Of a DNA stretch of 64,000 bases, positions 1-13,587 are shown in pieces. Under the pieces are notes generated by a model. The model was not told the origin of the DNA, ran no database searches, and worked only from the letters and a program-made list of their open reading frames with translations. This DNA is from Phalacrocorax aristotelis (Eukaryota; Chordata; Aves; Suliformes; Phalacrocoracidae): NCBI RefSeq assembly GCF_949628215.1, contig NC_134283.1, positions 24,592,975 through 24,656,974 on the forward strand, in the 5' to 3' direction. Within the stretch, counting starts at the first letter, position 1; each line of letters starts with the position of its first letter. The translations under genes and the position numbers were made by a program.

Positions 1-3000
1 CCCCCCTCCCCCAAACAGCACTGTTGGCTTGCCATGGCTCCGACCGCTCTGTTTCAACCCTTTCCAAGCAGTTTGTTTTTATTTCAGTTGTTGGGGTTAC
101 ATAACATGCTGGTGCAGGATGGAAAGCCATGTCTCTCACACACACCCCCAAATTAAAAAAATATGGCACTTAGTTCAGGAAATGCTAACTCAGAGAGCTT
201 TGATTGTTTCCTCCTTTCCTTCCCCCCTCCGCTTTTTCTCAGCCAGAAAATTTATCAAGGCTGACCTGTCCCTGAGAGAGATTTAAGTTGGACACTATTG
301 GCAAATTCTGGCCAAAAAAAAGCCCTTTAACTAAAGAATTCCTGACCTGCCCACAGCCTGCCTATGAACCAGCTGCTCCAGCCATTGCAGGGAAGCACCA
401 ACCTCCTTGTCACTGAAGCAGGGCTGGGTTTTGGCTCCCCGCCTCTCACCCCCACCTTCCAGCCAGGTGGTTTGCAGAGCCCACATGGGCAGGAGCACCA
501 GTGCCAGCAGCTGTAGGGGCAGAAGGGAGACCCCGCACTCAGCAGATGTCCCCTTTGGGAGTCACTGGGTGCCTCCCGCAGCCCTGTGCATGCGGTTACC
601 AGTGGCTCCAGCAGTTCTGGGAATAAAGCCTGGAGCACTGACCCCATCCACCTGATAGGGAAACTGAGGTGTACACCTCCTGCCTCTCCCTTGCCTCAAG
701 AACAACACAGCCAGGGCTTTGCTACTGATCCCAGGACAAGGATGACTGGGATGAGGATGGCCAGGCCACATAGGAGAGGGGAGCAAAGCCTCATCCCTCT
801 GTGGGGTTCAGCTGGGGCCTCTGGGCAGCACCAGGGTTTGCAGAGCAGGCATGGGGCAGTGCTAGAGCCCAGGGCTGGGGTGGGGCGGGCAGCCATGCCA
901 CTCAGCGCCAAGGACAGCAAGGGAAGTCATGCCATCTCCAGCAAGATGCCACCCTGGCATCAGTCACAGGCTTTGCACGCTCCCTGCCTCAGTTTCCCCA
1001 TTGGTGACAGCACTGGCAGAGTCACTGGGGAGCGCTCAGACACTCAGCATGGCTCAGTCACCACCTGCTCAGCGCTACCACTGGCCCAGGACCAGCCTGC
1101 CCGGTGCTGCTGGCTGCTGCGGTGAGGCCTTGCCGTGGTGGGAAGGGCGCTCCCCTGAGTCAGCTGGCACAGCCCGTACCAACAGGGAGCAGCACCCGCT
1201 GGCGCAGCCCTGAGCTGGAGCATGGAGCCAGGGATGTGACAGCGATGGCAGAGGAGGGCTTCCCCCAGGCTTGTGGGCAGACATGTTCGCTCCTCCCTTG
1301 CTCCTGACAGGATGAGCCACCCATGTTCCCTGCTTTCTCGAAAGCACGCAGGAAGGGAAGCCCAGCTGCCACGCTCCCTTTTTTGGGCAGCTTTTCCTCT
1401 TCCACTCCCCCTAAGAGCCCTGCACAGTTACTGTCTCTGCAGGTACGCAGCAGCTGTAAATCCTCCTCTGCCCACAGGAGCTGCCTTCTTGTGCTTCACT
1501 GCCTGTTCCTCACCTCCTCCCAGAGCCCTACGTGGTGTGCCACAGCCCTCCAAATAAATATCAGGGGTCTCTCACTGGCTAACTATAGAGAGAAGAGGCA
1601 CTGTGCTGGAAGCCAAACCCACAGCCATTCCTGCCCCAGCACAGGAGACTCAACCCCATGGGCAGCCAGGGTGGAGGTGGGCAGGAGGGGTCCTTTAGGT
1701 GTCCCACCAGACCACTAAATTGGGGAGGACAGGGGCCGGTCACCCTCACTCCTAGAGGCCATAGTGGGGGGAAAGGCCTTATAAACTGTGGCGGCAAAAA
1801 TAAATACAGTGGGGAAGGGGTAAAACCTCATCCTTCCCCACCAGGGTGCAGTGCCAGGCCCACAGTGGCCATGCTCCCCCTGTGACTCGCCAGCCGCCGG
1901 GCTACCCACAGCTGAGTATCTCAGTACTTCCCTAACAGGCAGCAATCGGCTTAAAACTAATCCCCATGTCCTGCACTGGCCTCGGACACAGGGCCCCCAC
2001 GGGGGCCGGCTGATGCCGCCCATTGCCAGGGCCTGAACAGAACTGGGTGGTTCTAAGTGAGGAGAGTGGTGGGTGCTGGCATGGCACGCGCACGCCTGCG
2101 CCCCATCGGCTCTCACCATCCCTCACAGCAGCACATCCCCTTGCCCTTCTCCAGGCTCTGCGGGCCAGCACAACAGGAACGTACCCCATTGCAGGCCCTG
2201 GGGGCAGACACCCCTGGGTGCCTGACACGCTCAGCATTGTGGCCCTCACAGCACCCAGGTTTAGCTCCTGCCAAAGGCAAAACACCCCTGAACCAGGGGA
2301 AGGCTCCTGGGATTAAGGCTTTTTGCATATAGAGATTTTCAAACAGCTCAGCTGGGATGGAGGCGAGTGCATGTGCACACACGCTCACATACACCCCTAG
2401 TGAGAGGTGGAAGAGCAGAGGAACCCACCTGCATCCCTAGGGGCGCCCCCTCACACCCCTGGTCCCACCTGCTCTGCACAGACCTTCCAGGAGCCCTCTG
2501 CAACCACAGCCCCCTGCCCACACCCACCACCTCCCTAGCTCCAAAGAGCTGCTCCCCGCAAGCCATGCTGCTGAGCTCCCCAGCTCCCTGGAGCTCTGCT
2601 GGAAACGTGAGCATGGGGACTTGGGCAGCTCCATCCAGGCAGGATCGTGTCCTTCAGAGGAGCCCAGGGCCTTCACATCAGGAGCTGTGCCTGCAAACCC
2701 AGCACGGCTGGAGCTGGGCCACTCTTGCTGCTGCAGCAGGATGGGATTAGCATGTTTGTGGGAAGCTGGAGAGGGAAAAAGGAAGGGGCACGCACGGCCC
2801 TTCTGAGGAGTCCAACCGTGCAGGAGTCACAGAGGAGGGTGCAAGCCCACGCGCAGGGCTGGGGGATGGCTCAGCCTGCCCAGTGCCCGTGGCCTCCCCG
2901 GCTCCCGGCCTGGGCTCGCAGCCACCCACCCTGTTGAGTCAGCACCCAGGAAGGGCGTGTGAGCAGCTGGCACTTGCCTGGCCTGCCCGGTGTGCCTGAA

Positions 3001-3120
3001 CCCCGGCAGTGCCAAACCCAGGGGAGCAGGAGCTCAGCAGCCCTGTCCCGGCAGAGGAAAGGGTAGGAAGGCAGGACACTGCCAGCGCCCGTGTCACCAG
3101 CCTCTGCGTACCCCGGCTCA
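1..3120. other. GC-rich intergenic sequence, no gene recognised
   Basis: Many short overlapping open frames on both strands reflect GC-rich, stop-poor composition. None resembles a known protein or is flanked by convincing splice sites. I find no RNA gene. Confidence 0.7.
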
Positions 3121-3129
3121 GCTGTGGCA

Positions 3130-3420
3130 GGGGCAGCACAAGGGGACTCAGCGGGAGCCCCGCCGCGGCCCGGCCCCACCACGCCGGGGGCGCAGACCCA
3201 CCGGCGCCCACAGCACGCCCGGCCCAGCCCCGGGGCAGGAGGCCCAGCCCTGCACGCTCACCGGCTAGACCGACGCGCCTCCCGAAAGCCCCTCCGTCAG
3301 CAGCTCCCAGCCCTCGCCGCCCCGGCGAGCAGGCCCAGCGGCTCCAAACCTGCTTGGCACAGCACCCAGGCGGGGCCGGCTCACCCTGCCCCGCTCCCAC
3401 CCAGCACCCTGGGAAAGCAA
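3130..3420. promoter_or_regulatory. Orphan CpG-rich patch
   Basis: This dense CpG cluster (GCCGCGG, CCGGCG, GACGCGCC and others) stands out from its CpG-poor surroundings, although the whole area is GC-rich. A consensus-like donor on the minus strand (CCG|GTGAGCG, intron starting at 3261) could end a first exon of a leftward transcript. It could be a small promoter or enhancer. No coding start is recognisable. Confidence 0.4.
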
Positions 3421-6400
3421 AACGCACCCAGGGAGGGACGAGGTGGTGCAAGCCCATCGCCAACAGGGCAGTTTCCCACCACCTTTCCTTCCTGCCCGCG
3501 TCCCTTCGGGGCCCGGGATTAGAATGGCTTTGATCCTCCTCTCGCTGGATCTGAGAGCAGAGACTAGGAACAACTCGCTGCACAGACTCTGGCTCAGCCC
3601 CAGAGGGCAGCAGCTGCCTGCCCCACTCCCCTCACTGGGATCACCCACAGGCTGTTGCAAACTAATATTCATTTAGGGCGCACCTCAGCCTTGGCATCAC
3701 AGGCCAGGCTGCAGCTTTCTCTCATCCCCTCTTCTGGGGAAGCAGCCCAAGCCCTTGCACCAGGTCCCAAGGCTGCATTAACCCCTACCCCAGGGCTGGC
3801 AATCAGCGCAGAATAAAACAACTTCAGGCTGCTTTGGCTACCCCAGACCATCCAGGAGGAGGGTAATGCCATAACCAAAGTGGTAGGACTCTGAGGCACA
3901 GATTGTTCTGCTCCACCAGCCCCTCCCTGGCCAGCAAAAAGTCCCATGGCTGCACTCCTAGATGGGCTTTGGTCCACGGAGTTGGGAACAAAGGGATGCA
4001 GCTGGCTCCCTCCATCCACCCTGATTTGCATGGTGACAAGTGGGAAAAGCTGAACACACACAGAGGCTGGGAGTCAGAGCCTGCGGTGGGGTAGGAGCAG
4101 GCTGCCGCCAGGATGGGCCCTGTGGGCTGCCCAGCTGCCCCAGGATCCCCTTACAACTGGGGCACCTGCAGGGTCTTCACAGCACAGCAACAGTGCACCA
4201 CAAGGGGAGGTGACAAGCAAAGCTCATGCTGTCTCCTCCCCCAGCCCTGAGCCCTTGCTGGGGTCTGCACCCCAGCTGTCACCTCCCTCAGCACAGCACC
4301 AGGGTCCCCATGCCAAGCAGCTTTCCAGGGCAGGAATACACACAGCACTGGTTTCCCCTCCACCATGGAAGTACACAACCCCATGCCCCTAGACCAGCAC
4401 TCCTCCCTCCCTCACTAATGACCACAACCCTGAATCCTGCTTTTACCATCTTCTTCCTGCCAAGGAGCAAGGGTCAGGCTTCACAGGGTTGTTGAGAGTC
4501 AGCCCAGACCCACCCTTCCCAACTTCACACACCAGTGACCAAAGTCCGGGAGCCAGAGGCTCCAGCTGGAGCTGCAGCGCCCAGTGAGGATTTCAACACT
4601 CAGCCTTGCTCCAGGTCTCACAGGTCCTGGAGTGGGTCTGCCCAGCCCAGGAGGACTAGAAGAAACAGACCAACTTTGTACTTGCTCTCAGTTAACAAGT
4701 GACATATTTAGGAGAAAGTCTGGGCTAAGGGAGATGAAGGAGCCAGAGCTGACTGCTTAGGGGTGGCACAGCACAAACCGGGCTGAGCCCAGGAGCCCCA
4801 GATTTATACAGGACAGAAAAGCCAGTTCAGAGCATTTTAAGAAATGCCCTAAAATAACCAGAAGAGAAACCCCATCTGGAAACCACCTCACACTTCACCC
4901 TCCCACCAGCAAGGGGACAGCCCCTACCACCATCCAGGCCGCAGCCAGCCCCAGTGCCTCAAAAGTGGGTAGAGGGACCAGGAGAGAGGCTCAGGGTAGA
5001 TGCATGGGCTGGGACAGCCCATTCAGCAGTGGTAAGGAGGCTCTGAGCTCCTCTCCTGCCAGGGGCCATGACAATGCTCTCAGCTGGGATGTGGGAGTGG
5101 GGGGCTGGAGCCTCCTTACAGTGCAGGAGCAAGCATTCCCAGGTGGGTATGCATTTGCCTGATGAAATCCTGCTGACAGCAGGAGCAGTGCTTCAACTCG
5201 ATGGCAGCTTTGAAAGGTAGGTGTTGGTCCTACCCTGCAAGCACATTAAAAGAGCTTATCTAACAGGACGTGCAAGTCAGGTGTGTACCTCTCCTCCTAG
5301 AGGGTGCTGCCCCAAGCTGGCAGCCTCCCCTCCTGCTCTGCAGCCTGGGAAAGCCAGCTGCCCCAAACCAACCCCAGCAGGAGCAGACACTGCACCTGGG
5401 GGCCTCTCTGCAGGAAGGAGACTGGGTGGCAGCTCACACGTTTTAATCCAAAGCACTTCCCACACTGCACTCAGCCTTCAACCAGCAACACCTCCCTACT
5501 CCAGCTATCAGGCAAAGTCAGACTAGACACTAGGGATTTACCACGCTCCTCCTGATGCGAGCTGAAGCAACAAGCAGTTTATTCTCACCCCATCTGAAAG
5601 AAAAGCAATGTTATTTTTTGAGCTGGACTGTGGGGACCCCAGAACCGGGTGGGTGGGTTTGAGAGGGCAGCCAGACTGAGCTGTGTTATCTGGCTGATAT
5701 AAAAGTCTCTTTCACTACTTCATTTTGGACCCATGTGCAAAGCAGCACCGACATTTGCCTATGCCCCAAAGAGCAGCAACAGGTTAGCCAAGCTGGCAGA
5801 GACACAGCTGATCCAGCAGACCCACAGAGGAGGCAAGCCCTGACCCAGCTCTGCCTGTGCTGCTGGACCACCCACATCTCCTTTACAGGGTCTTGCAGCA
5901 GAGCTGTTGAAACACTTCAGCCAGCCTCCAGCACCATTGCTAGCCTGGCATAGTGGCACCTCCAAACCCCTGTCTGCAAAGCGCTGCAGGAAACATTTTT
6001 CTTGGGGAGAGAAAGATATGGCAGGTCCCCTGGCATTCACCCCACTTGGGGCACAGCTCCATGGACTGTCACAGCCCTGGCAGCCAGGCACAATGATGAG
6101 CTTAAGGCTTCAGCTGCTTTGTGTGCACATAAGATCATCCACAGGGTGTTTAGCAGAATCAGGGCTTTTCCCAAAGAGGCTGCTGGCACACAGCTGCAGG
6201 TCCAAGGACAGCAGGGCAAGCCCTGCAGAGGTGGCCCTGCTGTGGACATCTCCAGCTTTCCGATCCCACCAGGCATGCTGACATGCAGGCTGGGAGCAGA
6301 GCTGCTGCAGCAGTTACACTACCACCTCTGCAGCAGCTCACCCCACACAGCCAGGATGCTCGCGGATGCTCCCTAGCACCAGGGTGAGGACCCAGCCACA

Positions 6401-9400
6401 GGGGAGATCATCAGGGTGCAGATGGGACTGAGGTCTGGGCTGAGCCAGTGCTTTTTGAACCCACTCCAGAGCAGACATGCAGGTCTCCAGACCAGGGCAA
6501 CACCCTCAGGATGCCAGCAGCCAGCTCCAGGACAGCTGAAGAGCTGTCAAGAAAGCTGACATAGAGCTGGCTGAGCCTTTAGCTCCAAGGATGTTGGCAG
6601 AGAGGCCGCGATCAGGACTTGTAATCAAGCCCCAGTGCTTGATTACTGCAGTAAGAATAAAACCAGCCATAGATCCACACAGGAGGCTGCCCTCCCTTCT
6701 AGAAATGGGATTTGGGCACAAGCACTTTTCTCCTAGAAAGTGTTCCCTGGGGTTTAAGATTCCTTCCCATCTCACCAAGCTCCCCTTGCAACACTGATCC
6801 CGAGTACCCCACATTCCCAAAGGACTACAGCTCAGCCACATTAACAAACAGCAGCTGGCAAGCTATTTAGAGGAGCAGGATTGCTCCCAGCACCACTTTT
6901 CTCTCCCATTACCTGCCAGAGCCTGCAAGCACTGCAGGAGACCACCCCACTGCAGCCCTGCACATACTAGAACCTCACAGGCTTGCCACCATGCTCCACA
7001 TAAGCACCATGTGACACCTAGAAAGAGACAAGCATGCGACAGGCTTGCCTATGCCCTACTTGCTCCAGTGTCTTGTATTCAGGCTTCTTCCTAGAGGTTA
7101 TAGGGAAGTTGCTGCAGACTGGGTGTTTGATAGACATGGTGGCATGAAAGGATACTACAGCAGTGTGACCCTGAGTTGGGCTGGCCAGCCCCAGGGAGGC
7201 TCAGCACACAGCTGCTCCAGCAGCGGAGCTCCTTTGGGTAGCCAAACTCAACACTGGGGTAAGAAACAAGCCACCTCCTGCAGCCACCAGCCCCCCCGGC
7301 CTTGGGCAAGGAGCCCTGCAGAGGGTCACCAGGGTGTGCCACACACCTGGCTGAGGCAAGGCAGGCTGCTCTTGCCCTTGAGCTGGGGCTCACCATGCCC
7401 CAAGCACAGGGCCATTTGCCCTTCAAACAAAGTCCCTCACTGCTTCCTCAGCTGCTGGGCTCTGCTGGGCACAGCTGTGTCCCAGTTCAATGAAGAGGGG
7501 GTGAAGGGCAGCTGGCCCCACCACCTCTGCCTTTGCTGTGTTTATCTGTCACCCAGCAACCCTGCTGAGGAAAGCAGAGCAGCACTGGCTCTGCTTGCAC
7601 TGCCTGCCTGGCTGCTGAACCATGGGACCACCACCAAGGCAGGGGAGAAGGGGAGACCAGCAAGCAGGCAGTACCATGTCTTCCCTCACCAGGGGACAGG
7701 GACCAGGCAGCTCCCCCGGGACTTCCCAAGGCTGGGGACAAAGTCCTTGAGGGAAGAGGGGCAGACAGCTGCCCCCAATTATCTTGGCACTGGAACACAG
7801 CTCGTGTTAGAGAAATTGCCTCCTGCCCCATGAAGGGCCATAAATACATTTAAACACATCCTGTACTGTGTGTCCCAGGGACACGCAGGTGTCCCTTGTC
7901 ACCCATGTTTAAGTACTTCCCTGAAAAAAACAGCCCAGGGAGAGCTGCTTAGCTACAACTGAGCCAGTCTGTCCAGTGCCATGATCGACCTCTCTGTGGG
8001 CACTGAAGGGACCCTGCCCATGCAGCCACACCTGCCTGCAGCTGGGGTTTTGGGAGACAAGACAGGAGCAGGAGAAGTGGGCCAACACACCCCATCAGTC
8101 TTTCACTAGGAAAGGCTGAGCCCAGCACAGATCAGACTCCACAAGCTGTTTGCACTTTCAGAAGCAAAACCAAGCCACTTCTGATCAGCATCAAGTACCC
8201 AAGCCTGTGCTTTGCCTCCTGGGAACACACTAACAGACACTGCCAGAGCCTGCTGGTTGCTGGCACACAAGCCAGCCCCAGCAGGCAGCATATGGCTCCA
8301 CGCCCAGCTCATATCCCACCCGCACTGCCCCACAGCTGGGAACCCCCCGCCAGCAGGTACGGGGAAGGTCAAGAGGTGCAATGGAAAGAGCTGTTGGCAA
8401 GAGGGAGAAAGGTCACTAACAGTGACTTATACCCATCATCAGTTTATGGGATTTGTCAACAGCTTCAGGCTAGCCAGCCAGGAACTTGTTATGACTGCAT
8501 CAGCTCAGCTTTAGCACAGCAGCACCTTCCCACACCAGGGGCGCGACGCAAACAGGGTTCACTGGTGCTCCTGGGTTACCCAAATGCAAGCAGCACAGCA
8601 GGGCCATTGTAGCACAAGCCTGTCTAATAAAAGCCTTCAGTTAATACTTCCTGGGCAGCCCAAGGGAAGAATGGCCACAGCTGGGTTCCTCTCCTTTGCT
8701 CCCCCATAAGAAAGGGGTCTCAGGAAGGAAGGCGAGCACTTCCAGGATGTGAGTCAGCAGCAATTTCTGGCCATACCTGTTGTTCAGTTACCCGAGGTCC
8801 AACTTATATAATGTAAGTGCCAGCGCCAAAGGAACACGAACACACACCCCACCAGGTAACCCTAACCCAGACACACCTGCTGTGAACAGTCCTGGCCCAA
8901 CACCAGCTGCTGCCACAGCATCAGCCACTAAGGAGGAAGAACGAGCACAGCACAAGCCAAAGCTGTGCTGGGGGAAGCCTTCAATACACATGAATGAATC
9001 TATTTGCTGCCTAAGTGATTCTCCTCATCTCATAGGACTAGAAACTGGCCTTACCTCTCTGCTCTCCTCCCCCATTGCCTGACTTTACCTGCCTGAACAC
9101 CAAGGCAGGCAAAACACATCCTTGCTCCTCTCTGCCTGGCTTGGGCAAAGCCCTACCTAGAGCTGCCACAAAGATCTGGCAAATCCTAGCAGCAGAGGCC
9201 AGCCAGCTTGGTCCAGCTAGGGGCCAGCAATGAGAAACTGCTTTTGAACACTGGAGCCAGCTGCAAGCCCCAAGCTGGTTCTGGTCAGCCCCCTGTACCT
9301 ACCTGGAGACAGCAGAATTTGTGAAGTGTCAGTCCTTGTAGTTGTATAGAGATGGGCTCAAGGATCTTTAAAATCACCCACGCTGCTGAGAATTAGTTAC

Positions 9401-11055
9401 CAGCTGGCATACAAAACCCACGAGAAGTGTGTGCAGCAGCAAAGGCAGGCCAGACAGACATCAGGTTAAGCAATGCCAAGGAGACCAGTGCTAAACCCCA
9501 CAGGTTCTTGGTTAAAAACATCTGATGGTCTCATTTGGAAAGTCCCACTGCACATCTCTGTGCCACAGCAACATATGAAGGACTCATCCAAGGTACAAGG
9601 AAGGGAAAGGGAAGATTTGTTCATCATGCCCCTGGTCTAGCGGACCATGAGGTTCCACAGTGCACAGCCGAGTCATGCAAGTACCACTGCCCCACCTCTG
9701 CCAGTTATCTGAGGTGTGCAGAGTGGAGCACCTGCCCTGTGTATTTACAGGGCTGTAAAGGATAAGGCCCAGATTTATCATTACATACAGGGGCTTTGAC
9801 CGCAACAAGAAAAGCTCAAAAGCCCATCTACCCTGTACGACAGCATGTACACTCCTTCAGGGTCTTCCAATCATCTCAAATTGCTTTCACTAAAAAAAGT
9901 TCGAAGTCCGTCACCTGCAAAGTAGCCTACAGCTACTTTGGTTTCAAGGGTGGTGGTGAAGAGGTAGCAGTACAGGGAGCCAGGAGCCTGCTCTTTGGGA
10001 CACAAGCAGTGTACACAGCCGTTCTGAAAGAGCTTCTCCACCAGCTGTAGATGATGATGCTATCCTTCAACCTCAGGAAGGGAAAGAAGTGAGGTTGAGA
10101 CCAGTTACATTTACAAAAAAACAATCCACATTATCAACAGGAACTAAAAGGCTCCCAGGGAGGGAAAACAGCAGTTAGTCCTAAGTGTGGTCAGGTCCTT
10201 CCAGAAGCAGCCTGAGACAAAAATGCCAAGCTGTTCCCTGAAAAAGGAACTACATCGCCTTTGCAGTTACTTTTATGGACAAAAATAATTGGAAGCCTAA
10301 TCACTGGAGTCTGGTGTGAGAATACTCCCTAGCTCCTCCTGATTTCAAGCTACCCGAATTCAGCACTAGCAACAGTCACATCTAAGAATATCTCACATGA
10401 TGCAAAACCTCAAGTTAGCATCTTAAAAGCTTTCACACCTTTAGTACTGAGCTTTGCAAAGCAGCTGAACCCACTGTGGTTCCTTTAAATGCAAGGACAG
10501 AGTCCTGTGCTTTGGAAGCAGCCTTCCCTTAACACACCACCCCTTCCTCCATGGCTAACAACACAGTCCTGGGTCTATTTTAAAAAGCTTTGTTAATGCA
10601 GCTGAGAATGATAGTCCTTGCGTCCTAGCAAAACAGTCAATCTCAATTCTTTGCACAGAGAGCTGATACCACCCTACCCCCTTTCCTGTTCAGCCCGGGA
10701 TAAGGAATACATTAAAGAGCCATTTCCACATTAGAACAGCCATGAATAGTAGTCCTTCTACTCACAGGCCCTGTTAGGGGGGTGGGTACTTCCTCTGTGT
10801 CATCCCTTGCCTCATGTTTCCTGAGGCATCAGTGCTCAGAGCAGAGAGCTCTTCCTCCCAGCCCACTTTTCCTTTTTGTCTGGAGCCTGCCATGCTCAAA
10901 CTTCTATTATGACATCAAGCGGATATGAAATCATGATTTCACTGTGATTAAGTAAGGAGCAGATGGGGCTGATGGAACTGGCTAAGCAAAATATCTTCTA
11001 AATTGGAGAATGCTGTCAAGAAAAATTATAGCCTTATGCAAAAAGCCAACTTGGG
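3421..11055. other. Intergenic sequence downstream of CSNK1A1, no gene recognised
   Basis: GC-rich to about 9.8 kb, then AT-rich. The longest open frame (7,045-7,833, plus, 262 codons) has the Pro/Ser/Gly/Leu-heavy, low-complexity look of translated GC-rich noncoding DNA and no domain I know. In mammals this side of CSNK1A1 leads to the miR-143/145 locus and IL17B. I looked for the mature miR-143 and miR-145 sequences by eye on both strands and did not find them. Confidence 0.65.
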
Positions 11056-11175
11056 ATCAGAGAAAAATTCCACCTGGAAGGGTCTGCAGGGAAGCACCTA
11101 GCCCAACCTCCCACTCAGAGCAGCACAGCTACAACTGAGGCACCCTCACCTCTGCTGCAGTCAGTTTTAAGAAAA
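11056..11175 (-). repeat. CR1-like LINE 3' fragment
   Basis: The plus strand contains CCTGGAAGGGTCTGCAG, then TAGCCCAACCTCCCACTCAG and AGAGCAGCACAG. This is the layout of the reverse complement of a CR1 3' end (ggaagggacct...agtccaacctcc...cagagcagg). It is decayed and short. Confidence 0.5.
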
Positions 11176-13587
11176 GCACAGCACACACAACACAAGTTCC
11201 TGCAAGTTGTAAGCAATGCACCTGTAAGAGCCAACTGCGAGAACAGGCAGAACAATGCAATAGCGGAGCAAGTCAACATCTAAGCTCAAAAAATAACTCC
11301 CATACAGATATAATTCAATAACAAAGAAAAATCAAAGAAAGTTAGGATGGCACACACTGGACAGGCTTGACACCTACCAGAAACATATCTAACTTTGAGA
11401 TCAACAGTGTTTTCAACACAACCAGGGCTTGAATTCATCACTTATTACCAATACTCAACACCATGCAGAACAGTAGACAAGGCAGTGAGAGCGACATTAC
11501 TGAATTACTAATAACTGAGACCTAGACCTGTCTGCACTTCTTCCAGAGCCTTTCATGAGAGAAGAAAAAAACTGCTCTCAATTGCCTGTAACAAGGAACA
11601 GCATCAATAGATTAAAAATAATGAACCAGCACGCTGCACATAAGAGCACTCCATGCTCCAAATTCAGCGATTCTTTAGAAGGTAGCCTTAGGATGCCTCT
11701 CCGAGTTGTTTAAGGAGGTTAATAAATTGCTTTGAAACCCTGTACACAGTTTAGTAAGATAACTAAGAGCCTGTTGTCAGTCATTACCTGAATTCTAGCA
11801 CTTTCCAGGGAACAGGAGGTTGTAGTTCTTATGCTTTATGGCCTGTGTTATAATGATAATTACTTGTAAACGGCCTGGGATTGCTTGCACAAGATTTTGA
11901 CTTTGCATCAGGACACTAGGTAAGAGTAAACCTTCCAACACAAACGATTTGCAGAGCTGCAAGCAGAAGTCAATATCCACAGTTTTTAATGCTTTCAATT
12001 TTAAGTCTTCATTACAAACCAAATAGATTATACAGCAAATGAGTGTTCAGTATCACAGCATCTCTTTAAGGAAGGTTGCCATCTTGTTCGCTGTTCAGCA
12101 CATCTGATGCAGGCTGGCTTTCTGCAAAGCAGCATGACACATCTGACAGTTTGAACTCACACTTCTGTGCAGAAATAAAGTCTATTAACACACCACGTCT
12201 GAACAACTAACTGGACTCCGTGCTCCTCCACAGGACAACGCTTGCAGATTTCAGAACTGCAAACCAAGGCATTTTGACACTCCAAACATATGAACTCTTC
12301 TTGCTTACAGTGCTTATCACGGGCATTTTTGTTTCTACAGTTTTACAACCCTCATCAAGTCATGAATAAATGTAATGGACAGAGGAAACAGTTTCTTCTC
12401 CCAAAAACAAATTATTTCCTCTGACTTTTGAGTATCTCATGTCAAAGCAAGAAAAGTGATGCCAAAACAATTCTGAGCAGCCACTCTGAAAACAGCTGCC
12501 AAGGCGGCATTTCATTGATGCTTCTTCCCCTTCTGCTAATGCATGTTGTCAGATGCATTGCCTAGACAGTGAAATGATATATAAGGACATAATATAGTAC
12601 TCTAGATACCAGTTCTTAGAAACACACCACTTTTCATATGAAAACATTGCTTGTAAAGCATCCTATTCAGATGGGGCAATACTCAAGAGTGTAGAAAAAC
12701 ATCCTAGCCAGAAAAATGAGCTACATTTCTTCTTCCACCTTCCAGGTAGCAGAGAGACCACTCTGACTTGAAGTTTCTCAATATGCACCAGTATCTCTGA
12801 AGCCTGGCAGACTTTTTGCCTCCCTGTACTCCCAGATCATCTACATAAATGTTTGTTAGCACACAATGTTCTCCAGCTAAAGTTTAACATCATCTCAGGG
12901 CAGATCCTTCTCATAAAGAGTATGCATAGTGACCACACAGGAGTGCAGCCTTAATCCACATTACCACTCCATGACAGAGAGTGGACGGTGTAAGTTTTAT
13001 GACCTTAAAGAAATGGTTTTCAAAATGAAAGACCTTTTCAAACAGTAGAAGTATGTACTGTGAGCAGGAACTCTGCTACATGCATGGAAACTGTCTAAAA
13101 GGCTAACACACAAACAACATTTACACAATAGGCATCTGGCAGCATTTTCAGACTTTTTTTAATTTATTCTGACATGCTATAAAGGAATAAATTACACTGT
13201 TAAAGAATTACCAGCAATAAAAGTATTTCTTTCTTTCAGCTGGGCTAGAATAGGAGTGAGAAGGAAGACAGCCTGGGGCAGTAACCAATGTGAACTCTGC
13301 ATGGTGCGAGGCTGTCCCCAAAGAACAAGAATAAATCTGGTCATATCCACTTCACAAGAACTTGAAAGAAAATGCCTTGGTTTAAAGCCATCCAAATACT
13401 CCATTCAAATTTTTCTCAAAACTAGCAATCACAAGTCAGTCCAGCCAATGCATGGCACGGCAATGCTCAGAGCCTGCCAATACCAGGTCTGCAAAAGATG
13501 CCATTTCATTTTTAAAAATCCAATTTTAGTAGAGAGGGCTGGTCTCAAACAACAAGTTATAAAAATGCAAGACTGCCCCTTCCCCAT
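11176..13587. other. AT-rich sequence just beyond the CSNK1A1 3' end
   Basis: No gene recognised. It includes the possible distal polyadenylation signal at 13,163-13,168. A 119-codon plus-strand frame at 13,256-13,615 overlaps the proximal polyadenylation signal at its end and matches nothing I know. Confidence 0.65.
13163..13168 (-). terminator. CSNK1A1: Possible distal polyadenylation signal
   Basis: A second AATAAA on the sense strand lies about 440 nt beyond the first. CK1 alpha is known to make messages with different 3' UTR lengths, so this could be the distal choice. The evidence is motif only. Confidence 0.35.

Noticed and set aside
2939-3583. 214-codon minus-strand frame across the CpG patch
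   Set aside because: Gly/Ala/Arg/Pro-heavy translation of CpG-rich DNA. No recognisable family.
4728-4752. GAGATGAAG followed by AGCTGA, resembling miR-143
   Set aside because: Only the seed-like part matches. The middle differs and no complementary 5' arm lies upstream to make the hairpin.
7045-7833. 262-codon open frame on the plus strand, the longest in the window
   Set aside because: It lies in stop-poor GC-rich DNA, has low-complexity composition, no domain or motif, and many overlapping frames of similar look. No splice or promoter context supports it.
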